Below are positions 27,752-35,962 of a DNA stretch of 64,000 nt, piece after piece. The position numbers were made by a program, and so were the translations under genes. Source of the DNA: Candidatus Pelagibacter sp. (lineage in GTDB: Bacteria; Pseudomonadota; Alphaproteobacteria; Pelagibacterales; Pelagibacteraceae); contig JAOJAE010000004.1 in NCBI GenBank assembly GCA_028227525.1, positions 10,683 through 74,682 on the forward strand, written 5' to 3'. Below the pieces are notes generated by a model, which was not told the origin of the DNA, ran no database searches, and saw nothing but the letters and a program-made list of their open reading frames with translations. Each line of letters begins with the position of its first letter. Position 1 is the stretch's first letter.

Positions 27752-28188
27752 CTTAAGATATCTAAAACAATAAGTTTTTCTTGTTTTGTTTCATTGCACC
27801 ACATTTCATAACTTTCACAAATTCTCCACAGATGATCAAATGCTCTTTGAGATATTTCTAAAGGAAAGTGACTTTTGGTGTAATATAATTTAGGAATTTT
27901 CATCAAAAACTTAACCATAGAGTCTTTTTGTATTTCTAACAATCTCATGGTTTCATCATTAATTTTTTTACCAGTTAATTTGTCTATAAACCCATTTTTT
28001 TTTAGTTCTATAAACCATTGATCATGAAATTCTCCAGAGCTTATTAAATCATAATCTTTTGTAGTCATAAAAAATTCAAATGCTTGGATATTTGACATAT
28101 CAGTATTCTCTTTTTTGATATTAACAATTTTAGAATAAATAAATTCTGCTACTCTTAAAACGTAAGGCTTATCGTTATTTAAAGGCAT
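27748..28188 (-). CDS. Conserved hypothetical protein, 146 aa
   Basis: I do not recognise this soluble, mostly alpha-helical 146-residue protein. It is rich in aromatic and charged residues and has two cysteines near the C-terminus (RICESYEMWCNE). There is no signal peptide and no membrane segment. The gene starts three bases after the racemase stop codon, so both are probably on one leftward transcript with the cupin gene. A function is not apparent. Confidence 0.6.
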   Translation of the reverse strand: MPLNNDKPYVLRVAEFIYSKIVNIKKENTDMSNIQAFEFFMTTKDYDLISSGEFHDQWFIELKKNGFIDKLTGKKINDETMRLLEIQKDSMVKFLMKIPKLYYTKSHFPLEISQRAFDHLWRICESYEMWCNETKQEKLIVLDILS

Positions 28189-28191
28189 GAA

Positions 28192-28938
28192 TTATCTTTT
28201 ATGTTTGGTCATTGCAGAATTTGCAAGTATCAAATTAGGATCTAGAAAAATTTTAGAAGATCTTACGTTATTAAATGATTTAAATGCAAAAATTGCAATT
28301 GGAAGCTCTGTACAACCCAATATTATTTTTTTACATTTCATTTTAATTAATTCATTGATTGCAGGCTGTATTGCTTTTGCTGCAGCTTTAACGTTACCCA
28401 TTTTGACAAATTTTATAGCTTTATTTACTGATTTTTTTTGAAGTTTTTGAGTGGGTTGTATTAAATCATAATCTTTATTAAAAATTTTATCATAAACACC
28501 AGTTTTTAATGTTCCTTCAGTTGCTAGCAAACCTACTTTTGAATTTTTCTTACAATTTTTTTTTGTAAATTTAAAAACTTCTTTTGGCATATTTATAATA
28601 GGAATATTTATTTTTTTTTGTAAATCATCATACCAATAATGGGCTGTGTTACATGGAATGACAATAAATTTACATTTATTTTTTTCAAGTAATTTACATC
28701 CATGAAGTAAGCTTTTTAGAACATTATTATATTTCTTTTTACTTTTGTTATTTGAGGATTTATTTGATAAATTTTTGGTTTGCACCCCAATAGACTCTGG
28801 TCTACCGGGTATGTTAGATTTATTATAAAGAATGAATAGAGGGTATTCTTGATCAATTTTTCCTCTATTTAAAATTGCAAGTTTATTACAAAAATCTAAA
28901 CCTGCTTGTGTTCCCATTCCACCTAAAATGCCGATCAT
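28192..28938 (-). CDS. Aspartate/glutamate racemase family protein
   Basis: This 248-residue PLP-independent racemase-fold protein retains both catalytic cysteines: Cys96 in PCNTAH and Cys209 in GCTELP. The N-terminal GILGGMGTQAGLDFCNKL is the usual substrate-phosphate loop. It would interconvert D- and L-aspartate or glutamate, or a related acid; the exact substrate is not determined. A lysine-rich insertion (residues 54-71) is likely a surface loop. It belongs to the leftward group with the cupin and the 146-residue protein. Confidence 0.85.
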   Translation of the reverse strand: MIGILGGMGTQAGLDFCNKLAILNRGKIDQEYPLFILYNKSNIPGRPESIGVQTKNLSNKSSNNKSKKKYNNVLKSLLHGCKLLEKNKCKFIVIPCNTAHYWYDDLQKKINIPIINMPKEVFKFTKKNCKKNSKVGLLATEGTLKTGVYDKIFNKDYDLIQPTQKLQKKSVNKAIKFVKMGNVKAAAKAIQPAINELIKMKCKKIILGCTELPIAIFAFKSFNNVRSSKIFLDPNLILANSAMTKHKR

Positions 28939-28959
28939 ATTTTTTTTGATAATTTAATA

Positions 28960-29307
28960 TTAGATTGGTTTATTTATACCTCTCATAAAAACAATAAGTA
29001 GGCAACCATTTTTAGTGTGAGAGTTATGCTCAGAACGAGGTTCAAAAGTTACAAAGTCACCTTTTTTAAATATTTTTCCATCAGCATCCTCTAGCTCACC
29101 ATCAATTACATAAAACTCTTCATATCCTTGATGGATATGAGGTAAGCTTTTGGCACCAGCATCCATTTTTAATATGTAGGTACCAAATCCACCATTACTT
29201 TTATCATAGCTAATTTTGTGCCAGCTCATACCTTTGACTGGCTCACCATAATTATCAAATGGTTCAAATTTTAAATCCTCTATATTTTTAATGGATCTTT
29301 TAGTCAT
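28960..29307 (-). CDS. Small cupin-domain protein
   Basis: This 115-residue single-domain cupin has a first motif (KSLPHIHQGYEEFYVIDGELE) with two His and a Glu metal-ligand pattern. Its second motif (GDFVTFEPRSEHNSHTKNG) carries a further His. It probably binds a divalent metal. Small cupins of this type can be sugar- or amino-acid-modifying enzymes or ligand sensors, and no substrate is indicated here. It lies 142 bases beyond the cold-shock gene. Confidence 0.75.
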   Translation of the reverse strand: MTKRSIKNIEDLKFEPFDNYGEPVKGMSWHKISYDKSNGGFGTYILKMDAGAKSLPHIHQGYEEFYVIDGELEDADGKIFKKGDFVTFEPRSEHNSHTKNGCLLIVFMRGINKPI

Positions 29308-29380
29308 ATTAATAATACGTATAGTACAATTAATTTATGTATTTGAAAATTGTGTTTGAAGCTTGATTTAAGCTTTTGGT

Positions 29381-29436
29381 ATTGGCTAAAATAAAATATT
29401 TAAAACCTTAGTTTTAAAATTATTATTTCAGCCAAT
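29381..29436 (-). terminator. Long hairpin downstream of the cold-shock gene
   Basis: Two 26-base arms (29381-29406 and 29411-29436) pair at 22 positions around a four-base loop. One of the four mismatches becomes a G-U pair only on the minus-strand RNA, so the structure probably belongs to the cold-shock transcript. It lies 12 bases after that gene's stop. It lacks a long U tract, so terminator or 3' stabiliser are both possible. Confidence 0.55.
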
Positions 29437-29448
29437 AGGAAGTGTGAA

Positions 29449-29655
29449 TTATGCAGTTTTTAAGTTAACTGCTGAAGGACCTTTAGGACCATCTTCAACA
29501 TCGAAAGTCAAAGCTTGACCCTCATCTAAACCGTTCATACCAGCATCTCTTACTGCTGAAACATGTACAAACACATCTTTTTCTTTGTCTTCTCTTTCAA
29601 TAAAACCAAAACCTTTGGTTGGATTGAACCATTTTACTTTTCCTTGTAGACTCAT
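29449..29655 (-). CDS. cspA: Cold-shock domain protein
   Basis: This 68-residue OB-fold RNA chaperone has both RNA-binding motifs, KGFGFIERE (RNP1) and VFVHVSAV (RNP2). Its length matches CspA-type proteins, which melt mRNA secondary structure during cold or stationary phase. The leader contains a TTGACA at 29737-29742 (minus strand), without a good -10 at standard spacing, and a short hairpin (29688-29707). A long hairpin follows the gene. Confidence 0.95.
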   Translation of the reverse strand: MSLQGKVKWFNPTKGFGFIEREDKEKDVFVHVSAVRDAGMNGLDEGQALTFDVEDGPKGPSAVNLKTA

Positions 29656-29687
29656 ATTTATCTTCTTACTTTTCGTTGTATTAATTT

Positions 29688-29707
29688 ATTACTTATAATT
29701 AAGTAAT
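29688..29707 (-). promoter_or_regulatory. Hairpin in the cold-shock gene leader
   Basis: ATTACTT (29688-29694) and AAGTAAT (29701-29707) form a seven-pair stem with a six-base loop, about 33 bases upstream of the ATG. Cold-shock genes often use structured leaders for translational control. The stem is A/T-rich and weak, so this is suggestive only. Confidence 0.3.
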
Positions 29708-29769
29708 TCTGGCTTTGTTTAGATTTATTAGGGTTTTGTCAACTAAATTGATGGATTATTGATTATTTT

Positions 29770-30228
29770 TTATAACTTCTTTGTTAGATAAACAGAGTTT
29801 TTATCTTCCTTATAATGAGCGAACGGATCACATATTTCAAAACCACACTGTTTAAATAATTTTCTAGCAGGTTTGAAGAAGTCTCCAGCACCTGTTTCAA
29901 TACTTAACTTTTTAATGTTTAATTTTTTTGCCTCATTAATTAAATGATTAATTACATTAATCCCATTTCCCATTCTTCTGAAGTTGTCATGAATTCTTAT
30001 TGATTTAAATTCTCCATGTTCTTTATCTAAAAATTTTAAAGCACCACATCCCATCAGCAGATCATTTTCCCATAAACTCCAAAATTTAATTGATGGAACT
30101 TTTAAACCAGGAATGTCAAGAACATGAGCACTTCCTTCAGGTGATGCAGCTCTTAATTCAATAAAATGCTTTGTAAGCAGTTCGTGAACTTCAGGGTTAT
30201 CAAAATTACCTTCTATTGATTTTAACAT
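29770..30228 (-). CDS. GNAT-family N-acetyltransferase
   Basis: This 152-residue GNAT acyltransferase has a central acetyl-CoA loop in IRIHDNFRRMGNGINVINHLINEA (R/Q-x-x-G-x-G/A type) and a C-terminal LFKQCGFEICDPFAHYKED. The acceptor is unknown; similar proteins acetylate small amines or protein N-termini. It starts directly after the purK stop codon, so it is likely the last gene of a purE-purK-GNAT operon. Confidence 0.82.
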   Translation of the reverse strand: MLKSIEGNFDNPEVHELLTKHFIELRAASPEGSAHVLDIPGLKVPSIKFWSLWENDLLMGCGALKFLDKEHGEFKSIRIHDNFRRMGNGINVINHLINEAKKLNIKKLSIETGAGDFFKPARKLFKQCGFEICDPFAHYKEDKNSVYLTKKL

Positions 30229-31275
30229 TTATACTAAAGTTGTGATATGACCCATTTTTCTTTTTTCTTTTATCTCTTTCTTTAGATAATCAAAAAAGAA
30301 TTCATTGTCTTTGAATTTAGGAAATTTTCTATGTTCAGATATTTGGTCTCCAATTAAATTAACCATTGTTGCATTAGATAATTTTTTCAAAGGTATTTGT
30401 TCTAATCCACATACTGCTCTAACATGATTTTCAAATTGACTGACGTTATACGCGTTAATAGTAAGATGGCCAGAATTATGAACTCTTGGAGCAATTTCAT
30501 TAACATATAAATTATCATTTCTATCAATAAAAAACTCTACACATAAAGTCCCTATATATTTTAGTTCCTCAGCGATGGACATTGCCCATTCTTTAGATTG
30601 ATCGTAAATTTTTTTGTCTATATCTGCTGGAATTTTTGAAAATTTTAATATTTGATCTTCATGCTTATTTTCTATTGGTTCATAAATTTCATATTTTTGA
30701 TCATTAAATCTAGTGATAATAATTGAAATCTCTTTTTTTAACTTAACTAACTTTTCTAAAATGTAATCTTTTGAATAATCAATATTTAATCCGTTGAATT
30801 CTTCAATTGAATTTATAGGATATTGTCCTTTACCATCATAGCCAAGAGTAGTTGTTTTTAAAATTCCAGGCAAAAGATCTTCTAGAGCTTCAATTTCAGA
30901 CTTGTTTTCTACAGAGGCATATCTCGTTGTTCTAATATTTAAATTATTTACAAAGTCTTTTTCCGCTAATCTATGTTGGATTAATCTGTTAACTGAAGGT
31001 TTTGGTAAAACAGGTTTTAATTTATTTATTTCATTTAATGTTTCAAATGGAATGTTTTCAAATTCATAAGTGACATAATTTACTAGATTTACAAATTCAA
31101 TAATCTTTTCTTTATTATTATAATCACCAGAAATAAACTTATTACAAAAATTTTGTGCAGGCGCATCAGGATCATCAGAATAGATTATAGTTTTGATATT
31201 CAATTTTTTTGCCGAAATAGCAAGCATACTTCCAAGTTGGCCACCACCAATAATTCCTAGAGTTATGTCTGACAT
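30229..31275 (-). CDS. purK: N5-carboxyaminoimidazole ribonucleotide synthase
   Basis: This 348-residue ATP-grasp enzyme converts AIR, bicarbonate and ATP to N5-CAIR in purine synthesis. It has the N-terminal GIIGGGQLGSMLA, YVTYEFENIP, KTTTLGYDGKGQ (ATP-grasp), and the C-terminal NEIAPRVHNSGH metal/ATP segment. Length is typical. It lies one base after purE, its usual partner, and the product N5-CAIR is the PurE substrate. Confidence 0.95.
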   Translation of the reverse strand: MSDITLGIIGGGQLGSMLAISAKKLNIKTIIYSDDPDAPAQNFCNKFISGDYNNKEKIIEFVNLVNYVTYEFENIPFETLNEINKLKPVLPKPSVNRLIQHRLAEKDFVNNLNIRTTRYASVENKSEIEALEDLLPGILKTTTLGYDGKGQYPINSIEEFNGLNIDYSKDYILEKLVKLKKEISIIITRFNDQKYEIYEPIENKHEDQILKFSKIPADIDKKIYDQSKEWAMSIAEELKYIGTLCVEFFIDRNDNLYVNEIAPRVHNSGHLTINAYNVSQFENHVRAVCGLEQIPLKKLSNATMVNLIGDQISEHRKFPKFKDNEFFFDYLKKEIKEKRKMGHITTLV

Positions 31276-31276
31276 T

Positions 31277-31768
31277 TTATTTAGGTTTTTTTTTTACAGA
31301 TTTCGTTTGTGATAGTCTTAAATTGTTTAATTTTTTTTTAATAGAAGCATTATTGTTTGCAATTATTGATGCAGCTAATAAAGCAGCGTTTATAGCACCA
31401 TCTTCACCTATAGCTAGTGTTCCAACAGGTATTCCTTTTGGCATTTGCGCAATAGATAGTAAGCTATCTAAACCTTTTAGTTTTTTACTTTCTATGGGTA
31501 CACCTAAAACAGGCAAGGGAGACAAAGCAGCTATCATACCTGGTAAGTGAGCAGACCCACCAGCACCCGCGATAATAACACCAATATTATTTTTTTCAGT
31601 AGATGCTGCAAACTCATACATTCTTTTAGGAGTTCTGTGTGCTGATATAATTTTTGTTTCAAAAGGAACTCCAATTTTTTTAAGAGTTTTTTCAGCAAGT
31701 TGCATGGTTTTGTAGTCAGATTGACTACCCATAACAATTGAAACTTTAAATGCTTTATTTTTTTTCAT
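31277..31768 (-). CDS. purE: N5-CAIR mutase
   Basis: This 163-residue class I PurE shows VSIVMGSQSDYKTM, SAHRTPKRM with the catalytic His, GAGGSAHLPGM, and LGVPIESKKLKGLDSLLSIAQMPKG (here split by variable residues), as in bacterial N5-CAIR mutases. It is followed by purK. The lysine-rich C-terminal tail (TKSVKKKPK) is an extension typical of A/T-rich genomes. It is divergent from the M19-like gene, with 93 bases between the two start codons. Confidence 0.95.
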   Translation of the reverse strand: MKKNKAFKVSIVMGSQSDYKTMQLAEKTLKKIGVPFETKIISAHRTPKRMYEFAASTEKNNIGVIIAGAGGSAHLPGMIAALSPLPVLGVPIESKKLKGLDSLLSIAQMPKGIPVGTLAIGEDGAINAALLAASIIANNNASIKKKLNNLRLSQTKSVKKKPK

Positions 31769-31861
31769 GAAAAATACTAAAAGTCTTATTTCAAAAATAG
31801 CTTAAAATTTCAATAAAATTAATAGTATTTAAAAACCATTTTGATTAAAGTTAACCATAAT

Positions 31862-32827
31862 ATGAATTTTAAAATTGATAATTTACAATACTGTAATTGG
31901 TCTAGAAAAATTTTTGAATATAATAGATCTGCAGAACTAGATGCAGTTCATGTAACTATCGTTTATCATGAAGATTATCATGAGCTTTTAGAAGAAATTA
32001 AAAAATGGGAAATACTTTTTTCTGAAAACTCTGACCTAATTTTTCTTGGAAGAGACTATAAGGATATTGAAAAAGCAAATACTGAAAAAAAAACAGCAAT
32101 TTTTTTTGGTTTTCAAAATTGTTCACCGATAGAGGATGATATCAGTTTAGTTGAAAAAGTTCATAATCTAGGATGCAGATTTATGCAGCTAACCTATAAC
32201 AATCAGTCGTTACTTGCTACAGGTTGTTATGAAAAAATTGATAGTGGAGTTACAAATTTTGGTCGTGAAGCAATTAAAGAAATGAATAGAGTGGGGATAG
32301 TTGTTGATATGTCTCATTCAGCAGAAAAAAGTACATTTGATGCAATTGAATTAAGTGAAAAACCAATAGCAATCACACATGCAAATCCATCATTTTGGCA
32401 TGCAGCAAAAAGAAATAAATCTAATGAACTTTTAAAAACACTAAGTGAAAGTGGAGGAATGTTGGGTTTATCTTTATATCCCCATCATTTAAAAGATAAC
32501 ACTAATTGCACAATCGAAAGTTTTTGTGAAATGGTTGCTAAAACAGCAGATATTATGGATCTAAAAAATATCGGCATTGGTTCTGACCTTTGTTTAAATC
32601 AACCTGATACTGTTGTTGAGTGGATGAGAAATGGTACCTGGTCCAAAAGTAAAAACTATGGAGAAGGATCTAAAAATAAACCTGGCTTTCCTAAACAGCC
32701 TGAATGGTTTGAAGATGCAAGAGGATTTAAAAATATTGAAAGTGGTCTTAAAAAAATAGGTTTTTCAGATAGTGAGACACATGGGATACTAGGAAACAAC
32801 TGGTATAATTTTTATAAATCAATCTAA
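31862..32827 (+). CDS. Degenerate membrane-dipeptidase (M19) family protein
   Basis: This 321-residue TIM-barrel protein of the renal dipeptidase family has recognisable DMSHS (His152), ITHANP (His173) and GIGSD (Asp242) strands. The N-terminal HxD metal motif of true M19 enzymes is absent, and the bridging Glu position reads Gln (FGFQN, Gln85). Hydrolysis by the canonical two-metal mechanism is therefore doubtful. I chose the ATG at 31862 over a TTG 21 bases upstream. It heads a tight four-gene unit with a 553-residue protein, a DUF3726-like protein and a Cys4 mini-protein. M19 homologues also occur in dimethylglycine catabolism loci of pseudomonads. Confidence 0.75.
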   Translation: MNFKIDNLQYCNWSRKIFEYNRSAELDAVHVTIVYHEDYHELLEEIKKWEILFSENSDLIFLGRDYKDIEKANTEKKTAIFFGFQNCSPIEDDISLVEKVHNLGCRFMQLTYNNQSLLATGCYEKIDSGVTNFGREAIKEMNRVGIVVDMSHSAEKSTFDAIELSEKPIAITHANPSFWHAAKRNKSNELLKTLSESGGMLGLSLYPHHLKDNTNCTIESFCEMVAKTADIMDLKNIGIGSDLCLNQPDTVVEWMRNGTWSKSKNYGEGSKNKPGFPKQPEWFEDARGFKNIESGLKKIGFSDSETHGILGNNWYNFYKSI

Positions 32828-32829
32828 TT

Positions 32830-34491
32830 ATGAATATTGAGTTAAGGGATCCAAATACAATAATGAAATTGTCGAGACTAGGATCATTTCATCAATCAAA
32901 ATTATCATTTTTAAGAAGTTTCTTAAGTGAATTTAAAGACTGGGATTATAAAAGAGATTTATTTAATCTTGATCAAAATGGCTATGGTGAAGCAGTTTAT
33001 TCATTCAAAAAAAAAAATAGAGTTTATTCATTAGTTTGTTTTGCTAATGAGATAAAAGATGAAGAAAGATCTGATAGGGTGATAGCTACTAAATGGGATG
33101 CGGCATTTACATTGCATGATGGTATTCCTACCAAAGAGGATATTGCAAGATTAAAAAATGAAGTTCCAAAACAAGAAGTAGGCAGACTTTCGTTTAAAGA
33201 GCTAACCTTATCTAGAGCCAATAAATCTGTAAGAGTATTTAATCATGTAGTTGAAAATTTAAGTGAGGGTAAACAACCTGATTTAGAATTATTATCAAAA
33301 GTTGGATATTTATACAGAACTACAGCAGTATATGGATCTGGTAAATTTGGGCTAGCTGATAGATTTAGGATTAAAAATAGAGAAGAAATTAATGGTCCTT
33401 TTAGATTAGAAATGATGTTGGTTTATCTTGTGAGACAATTTACATTTGATCAAGTTAATCATGTTGCTCAACATAAAAATCCAGAAAAAGCTGTGAAATT
33501 AGATGAACAAATATGTAAAAATTTAGGTATTGGTAATTCTACTGGCCTTGGTATGGCTCCTTTTATAGTTAATCATCCAACACTATTGAATAATTGGATT
33601 TTAAGTAGAGAAACTGCATTAAAAAAAATTAGAGAAATTAAGATTGTTGAAAACAACGATAGTGAACTTTTTATAGATTGTGTAAAAAAATCTATAAAAA
33701 ATATTACTACCTGGAATACTGATAGCGAATATCAGCAAAATAAAATCAGATTATTGTTAAAAGATGTTGAAAAATTTCTAATTTATATTGCAAATGATTT
33801 TAATTTTAAAACTGAATATCCTTTTAACAAAATATATCTGTGGCTAGAGCAAAATACTTGTGAGGAATGTATAGAATATATTGTTTCTATAATGATGGAG
33901 CCTTACAACAGCATTACAGACCCTTTAGTTGCAAATATGAGCTCAGATGAAGATAAGTATTTTAATATACCCACTAATCGTATAGTTCAGGAATTAAAAA
34001 ACATAATTGAAACTAGATATCCAAATATATTAGAAATTAACTTTGATCAAAAAGAAAATTATCAAAATTTCTGGTTTATATCAAAAAATAAAGAAGAACC
34101 TAGATTAGCTGATAGATTTCAAGAACATGGAGCAGAGCTTGAACAACCACTTGCAATTGCAAGAGATATAAAAAAGCTTTATGAGAAATTATTATCTGAA
34201 AAAAATAACACAACTATTGCGCAATTTTTATCTTTAAACTCAGAATTAAGACATGTTGTAAGAAGAGCATTTATTATAGAAAAATTTCCTTACTCTGAAA
34301 TTCAAGATAATACGATTGGTAAAAATATTGTTCCTATAGATATGCTAAGATTAAAATTGTCTTTTTTTGGAGCATTAAAGTTTGACCCAAGATCAGACAA
34401 GTGGCTAAGAATTTGTATGTTTCAAGGCGCGCCATTGCCAAATGAATTAAAGAATTATGATGAGCAATGGGTTTATAAAGCTAATAATTAG
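32830..34491 (+). CDS. Large conserved-looking protein of unknown function, 553 aa
   Basis: I do not recognise a characterised domain. The 553-residue soluble protein has no signal peptide or obvious membrane helices. Striking segments are TKWDAAFTLHDGIPTKEDI, SRANKSVRVFNHVVE, GSGKFGLADRFRI (not a Walker A), NLGIGNSTGLGMAPFIVNHP and LADRFQEHGAELEQPLAI. The density of Asp/Arg/His-containing, well-formed motifs suggests an enzyme under strong selection. Two bases separate it from the M19-like gene and two from the DUF3726-like gene, so all three act together. Confidence 0.7.
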   Translation: MNIELRDPNTIMKLSRLGSFHQSKLSFLRSFLSEFKDWDYKRDLFNLDQNGYGEAVYSFKKKNRVYSLVCFANEIKDEERSDRVIATKWDAAFTLHDGIPTKEDIARLKNEVPKQEVGRLSFKELTLSRANKSVRVFNHVVENLSEGKQPDLELLSKVGYLYRTTAVYGSGKFGLADRFRIKNREEINGPFRLEMMLVYLVRQFTFDQVNHVAQHKNPEKAVKLDEQICKNLGIGNSTGLGMAPFIVNHPTLLNNWILSRETALKKIREIKIVENNDSELFIDCVKKSIKNITTWNTDSEYQQNKIRLLLKDVEKFLIYIANDFNFKTEYPFNKIYLWLEQNTCEECIEYIVSIMMEPYNSITDPLVANMSSDEDKYFNIPTNRIVQELKNIIETRYPNILEINFDQKENYQNFWFISKNKEEPRLADRFQEHGAELEQPLAIARDIKKLYEKLLSEKNNTTIAQFLSLNSELRHVVRRAFIIEKFPYSEIQDNTIGKNIVPIDMLRLKLSFFGALKFDPRSDKWLRICMFQGAPLPNELKNYDEQWVYKANN

Positions 34492-34493
34492 AT

Positions 34494-35105
34494 ATGAGAT
34501 CTTTAAGTGAAATTGAAACTGCAGCTAAAAGAGCAAGTAGAGCAGTTGGCCTATCTTGGGGTAATTCTGAAGAGGTTGGAAAGTCTATTCGTCAGTTGGA
34601 ACTTTTTGGCTTTCAAGGGATTAAGAATTTAAATCAATACTATAAAGAAAAAAATTTAAAAAAATTTGAAAATTTAAATTTAATCGAAAAAAAAAATGAG
34701 CCATCTTCTGTAGCTTTTTGTCCAATTATACTTGGTGTTAGTTTTTTAGATCAAATTAAATCAATAGAAGACTTTGAAACAATTCAATTTAAAAATATTG
34801 CATATCCAGTTATTTTCTTATCATTTTTAAGTAGAGCATCAGAGATTTGTGGAAAAAAGATAAGAGCTAAATTTGATGAAATTGAAATCTTGCTTAATTT
34901 AAATGTAAATATTTATTCAAATTCGACAAGTCAAGAATTCCCTAAATTTGCAAATGAAATTGAAATTAATATTGTTAACAATCAAGACAATTTTACCGAG
35001 TCTGATTGGAACAGTTTGTATAAATTGGCGGAAGATACTTTTGTAGAAGAGAGTGATAGCTTAAAACAAGGTGGGGCTGGAGCAGGACTTACCGATAATG
35101 ACTGA
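34494..35105 (+). CDS. DUF3726-like protein, 203 aa
   Basis: This 203-residue protein begins with a segment (RSLSEIETAAKRASRAVGLS and the following WGNSEEVGKSIRQLE) that resembles my recollection of the DUF3726 family, which has no known function. The rest is mixed alpha/beta, with a conspicuous C-terminal EDTFVEESDSLKQGGAGAG. There is no signal peptide. It overlaps the downstream Cys4 mini-gene by eight bases and follows the 553-residue protein by two bases. Confidence 0.6.
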   Translation: MRSLSEIETAAKRASRAVGLSWGNSEEVGKSIRQLELFGFQGIKNLNQYYKEKNLKKFENLNLIEKKNEPSSVAFCPIILGVSFLDQIKSIEDFETIQFKNIAYPVIFLSFLSRASEICGKKIRAKFDEIEILLNLNVNIYSNSTSQEFPKFANEIEINIVNNQDNFTESDWNSLYKLAEDTFVEESDSLKQGGAGAGLTDND

Positions 35106-35265
35106 TAAATCAAAAGAAGAATTTAGCAATGAAACTATAAAGGAATTAGATAATATTTGTGAGGAGTGTAAAAAAGAAGATGAAAGTGTCTCTCAAAATT
35201 TAATTTTAACTAGTTATAAATTATGCTCTTCTTGTAGAGTTTCTAAGACTATATTTCCACTTTAG
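35098..35265 (+). CDS. Cys4 zinc-ribbon-like mini-protein, 55 aa
   Basis: This 55-residue protein has two CxxC knuckles, CEEC (residues 21-24) and CSSC near the C-terminus, separated by about 25 residues, which is a plausible single zinc site. The start chosen is the ATG that overlaps the end of the DUF3726-like gene; the ORF could extend 27 bases further upstream. It is the last gene of the unit and overlaps the convergent Yip1-like gene by four bases. Confidence 0.6.
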   Translation: MTDKSKEEFSNETIKELDNICEECKKEDESVSQNLILTSYKLCSSCRVSKTIFPL

Positions 35266-35807
35266 CTTATTTGATTTACAGGCAACATATTCATTCTACT
35301 CATTACAAAAGAGATAGATAAAAATGCTATAATCAAGAATGATAAAAAAACTATTCCAAAAGATTTGACATTAGATTTTAAACTTAACACATGCTTAGTG
35401 GAAATAATTAATCCAGCAAAAATCCAAAACTGTGTTAGAAAAATAATCGGTATCATCATATTAGGAGTTACTGCAAAAAATCTAAGTAGGCCAGGTGCAT
35501 GAGCAAATCCAACCGTTGTTAAAACTTTTTTAAAAGGAACCTTTGTTTTCTTATCTGGAAAAAGCTTAACGCCAATTACATAAATAAAGATTGCCCAAAC
35601 TAACCAAGTCAGTATTGAAGTAAGTCCAGACATTGCAACAGCAGTTTTTATAACCGTGTTTGCTGCAACAGCGCCTGCAATTCCATCTAAGATCATTATA
35701 AGTCCAGCAAAATAAACTGATGCTTCACCAAAATTTTTATTATCTGTATAAAGAGATCTATCTAACTTTATTGATTTAAAAACTATATTTAAAAATTCAC
35801 CAAACAT
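35262..35807 (-). CDS. Yip1-domain membrane protein
   Basis: This 181-residue membrane protein has about five hydrophobic helices and the pattern of bacterial Yip1-domain proteins (FKKVLTTVGFAHAPGLLRFF, FWIFAGLIISTKHVL). The function is unknown. Its ATG overlaps the stop of a 36-codon upstream gene by one base (TAATG), and its last four bases overlap the convergent Cys4 gene. Confidence 0.75.
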   Translation of the reverse strand: MFGEFLNIVFKSIKLDRSLYTDNKNFGEASVYFAGLIMILDGIAGAVAANTVIKTAVAMSGLTSILTWLVWAIFIYVIGVKLFPDKKTKVPFKKVLTTVGFAHAPGLLRFFAVTPNMMIPIIFLTQFWIFAGLIISTKHVLSLKSNVKSFGIVFLSFLIIAFLSISFVMSRMNMLPVNQIS

Positions 35808-35917
35808 TAATTTTTATTCTTTCTATTTTTCTGAGCTTTATAAGAAACAAATAGTGGAAAGAGTATTAAAGCAATCGCAATGATAATGCAAATTACGATT
35901 AAAAAACCTTTAGTCAT
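35807..35917 (-). CDS. Single-helix membrane mini-protein, 36 aa
   Basis: A 36-codon ORF reads MTKGFLIVICIII, then a further hydrophobic stretch, then a basic tail (YKAQKNRKNKN). It encodes one membrane helix with a positively charged C-terminus. Its TAA overlaps the ATG of the Yip1-like gene by one base, the same coupling seen at many true junctions here, which supports it being translated. The family is unknown. Confidence 0.5.
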   Translation of the reverse strand: MTKGFLIVICIIIAIALILFPLFVSYKAQKNRKNKN

Positions 35918-35925
35918 TGAGAAAA

Positions 35926-35952
35926 TGGGGGAGCTTTAATTTTACTCCCCCA
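35926..35952 (-). terminator. Terminator of the DmdA-like gene
   Basis: TGGGGGAG (35926-35933) and CTCCCCCA (35945-35952) form an eight-pair GC-rich stem with an 11-base loop. The hairpin lies 10 bases beyond the stop at 35963 on the minus strand and is followed there by TTTTCTC. Such GC content is exceptional in this sequence, which favours a real terminator. Confidence 0.8.
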
Positions 35953-35962
35953 AATAATAAAT

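Noticed and set aside
33024..33221. Open frame opposite the 553-residue protein gene
   Set aside because: The sense frame is long, tightly packed in an operon and protein-like; the antisense frame has no supporting signal.
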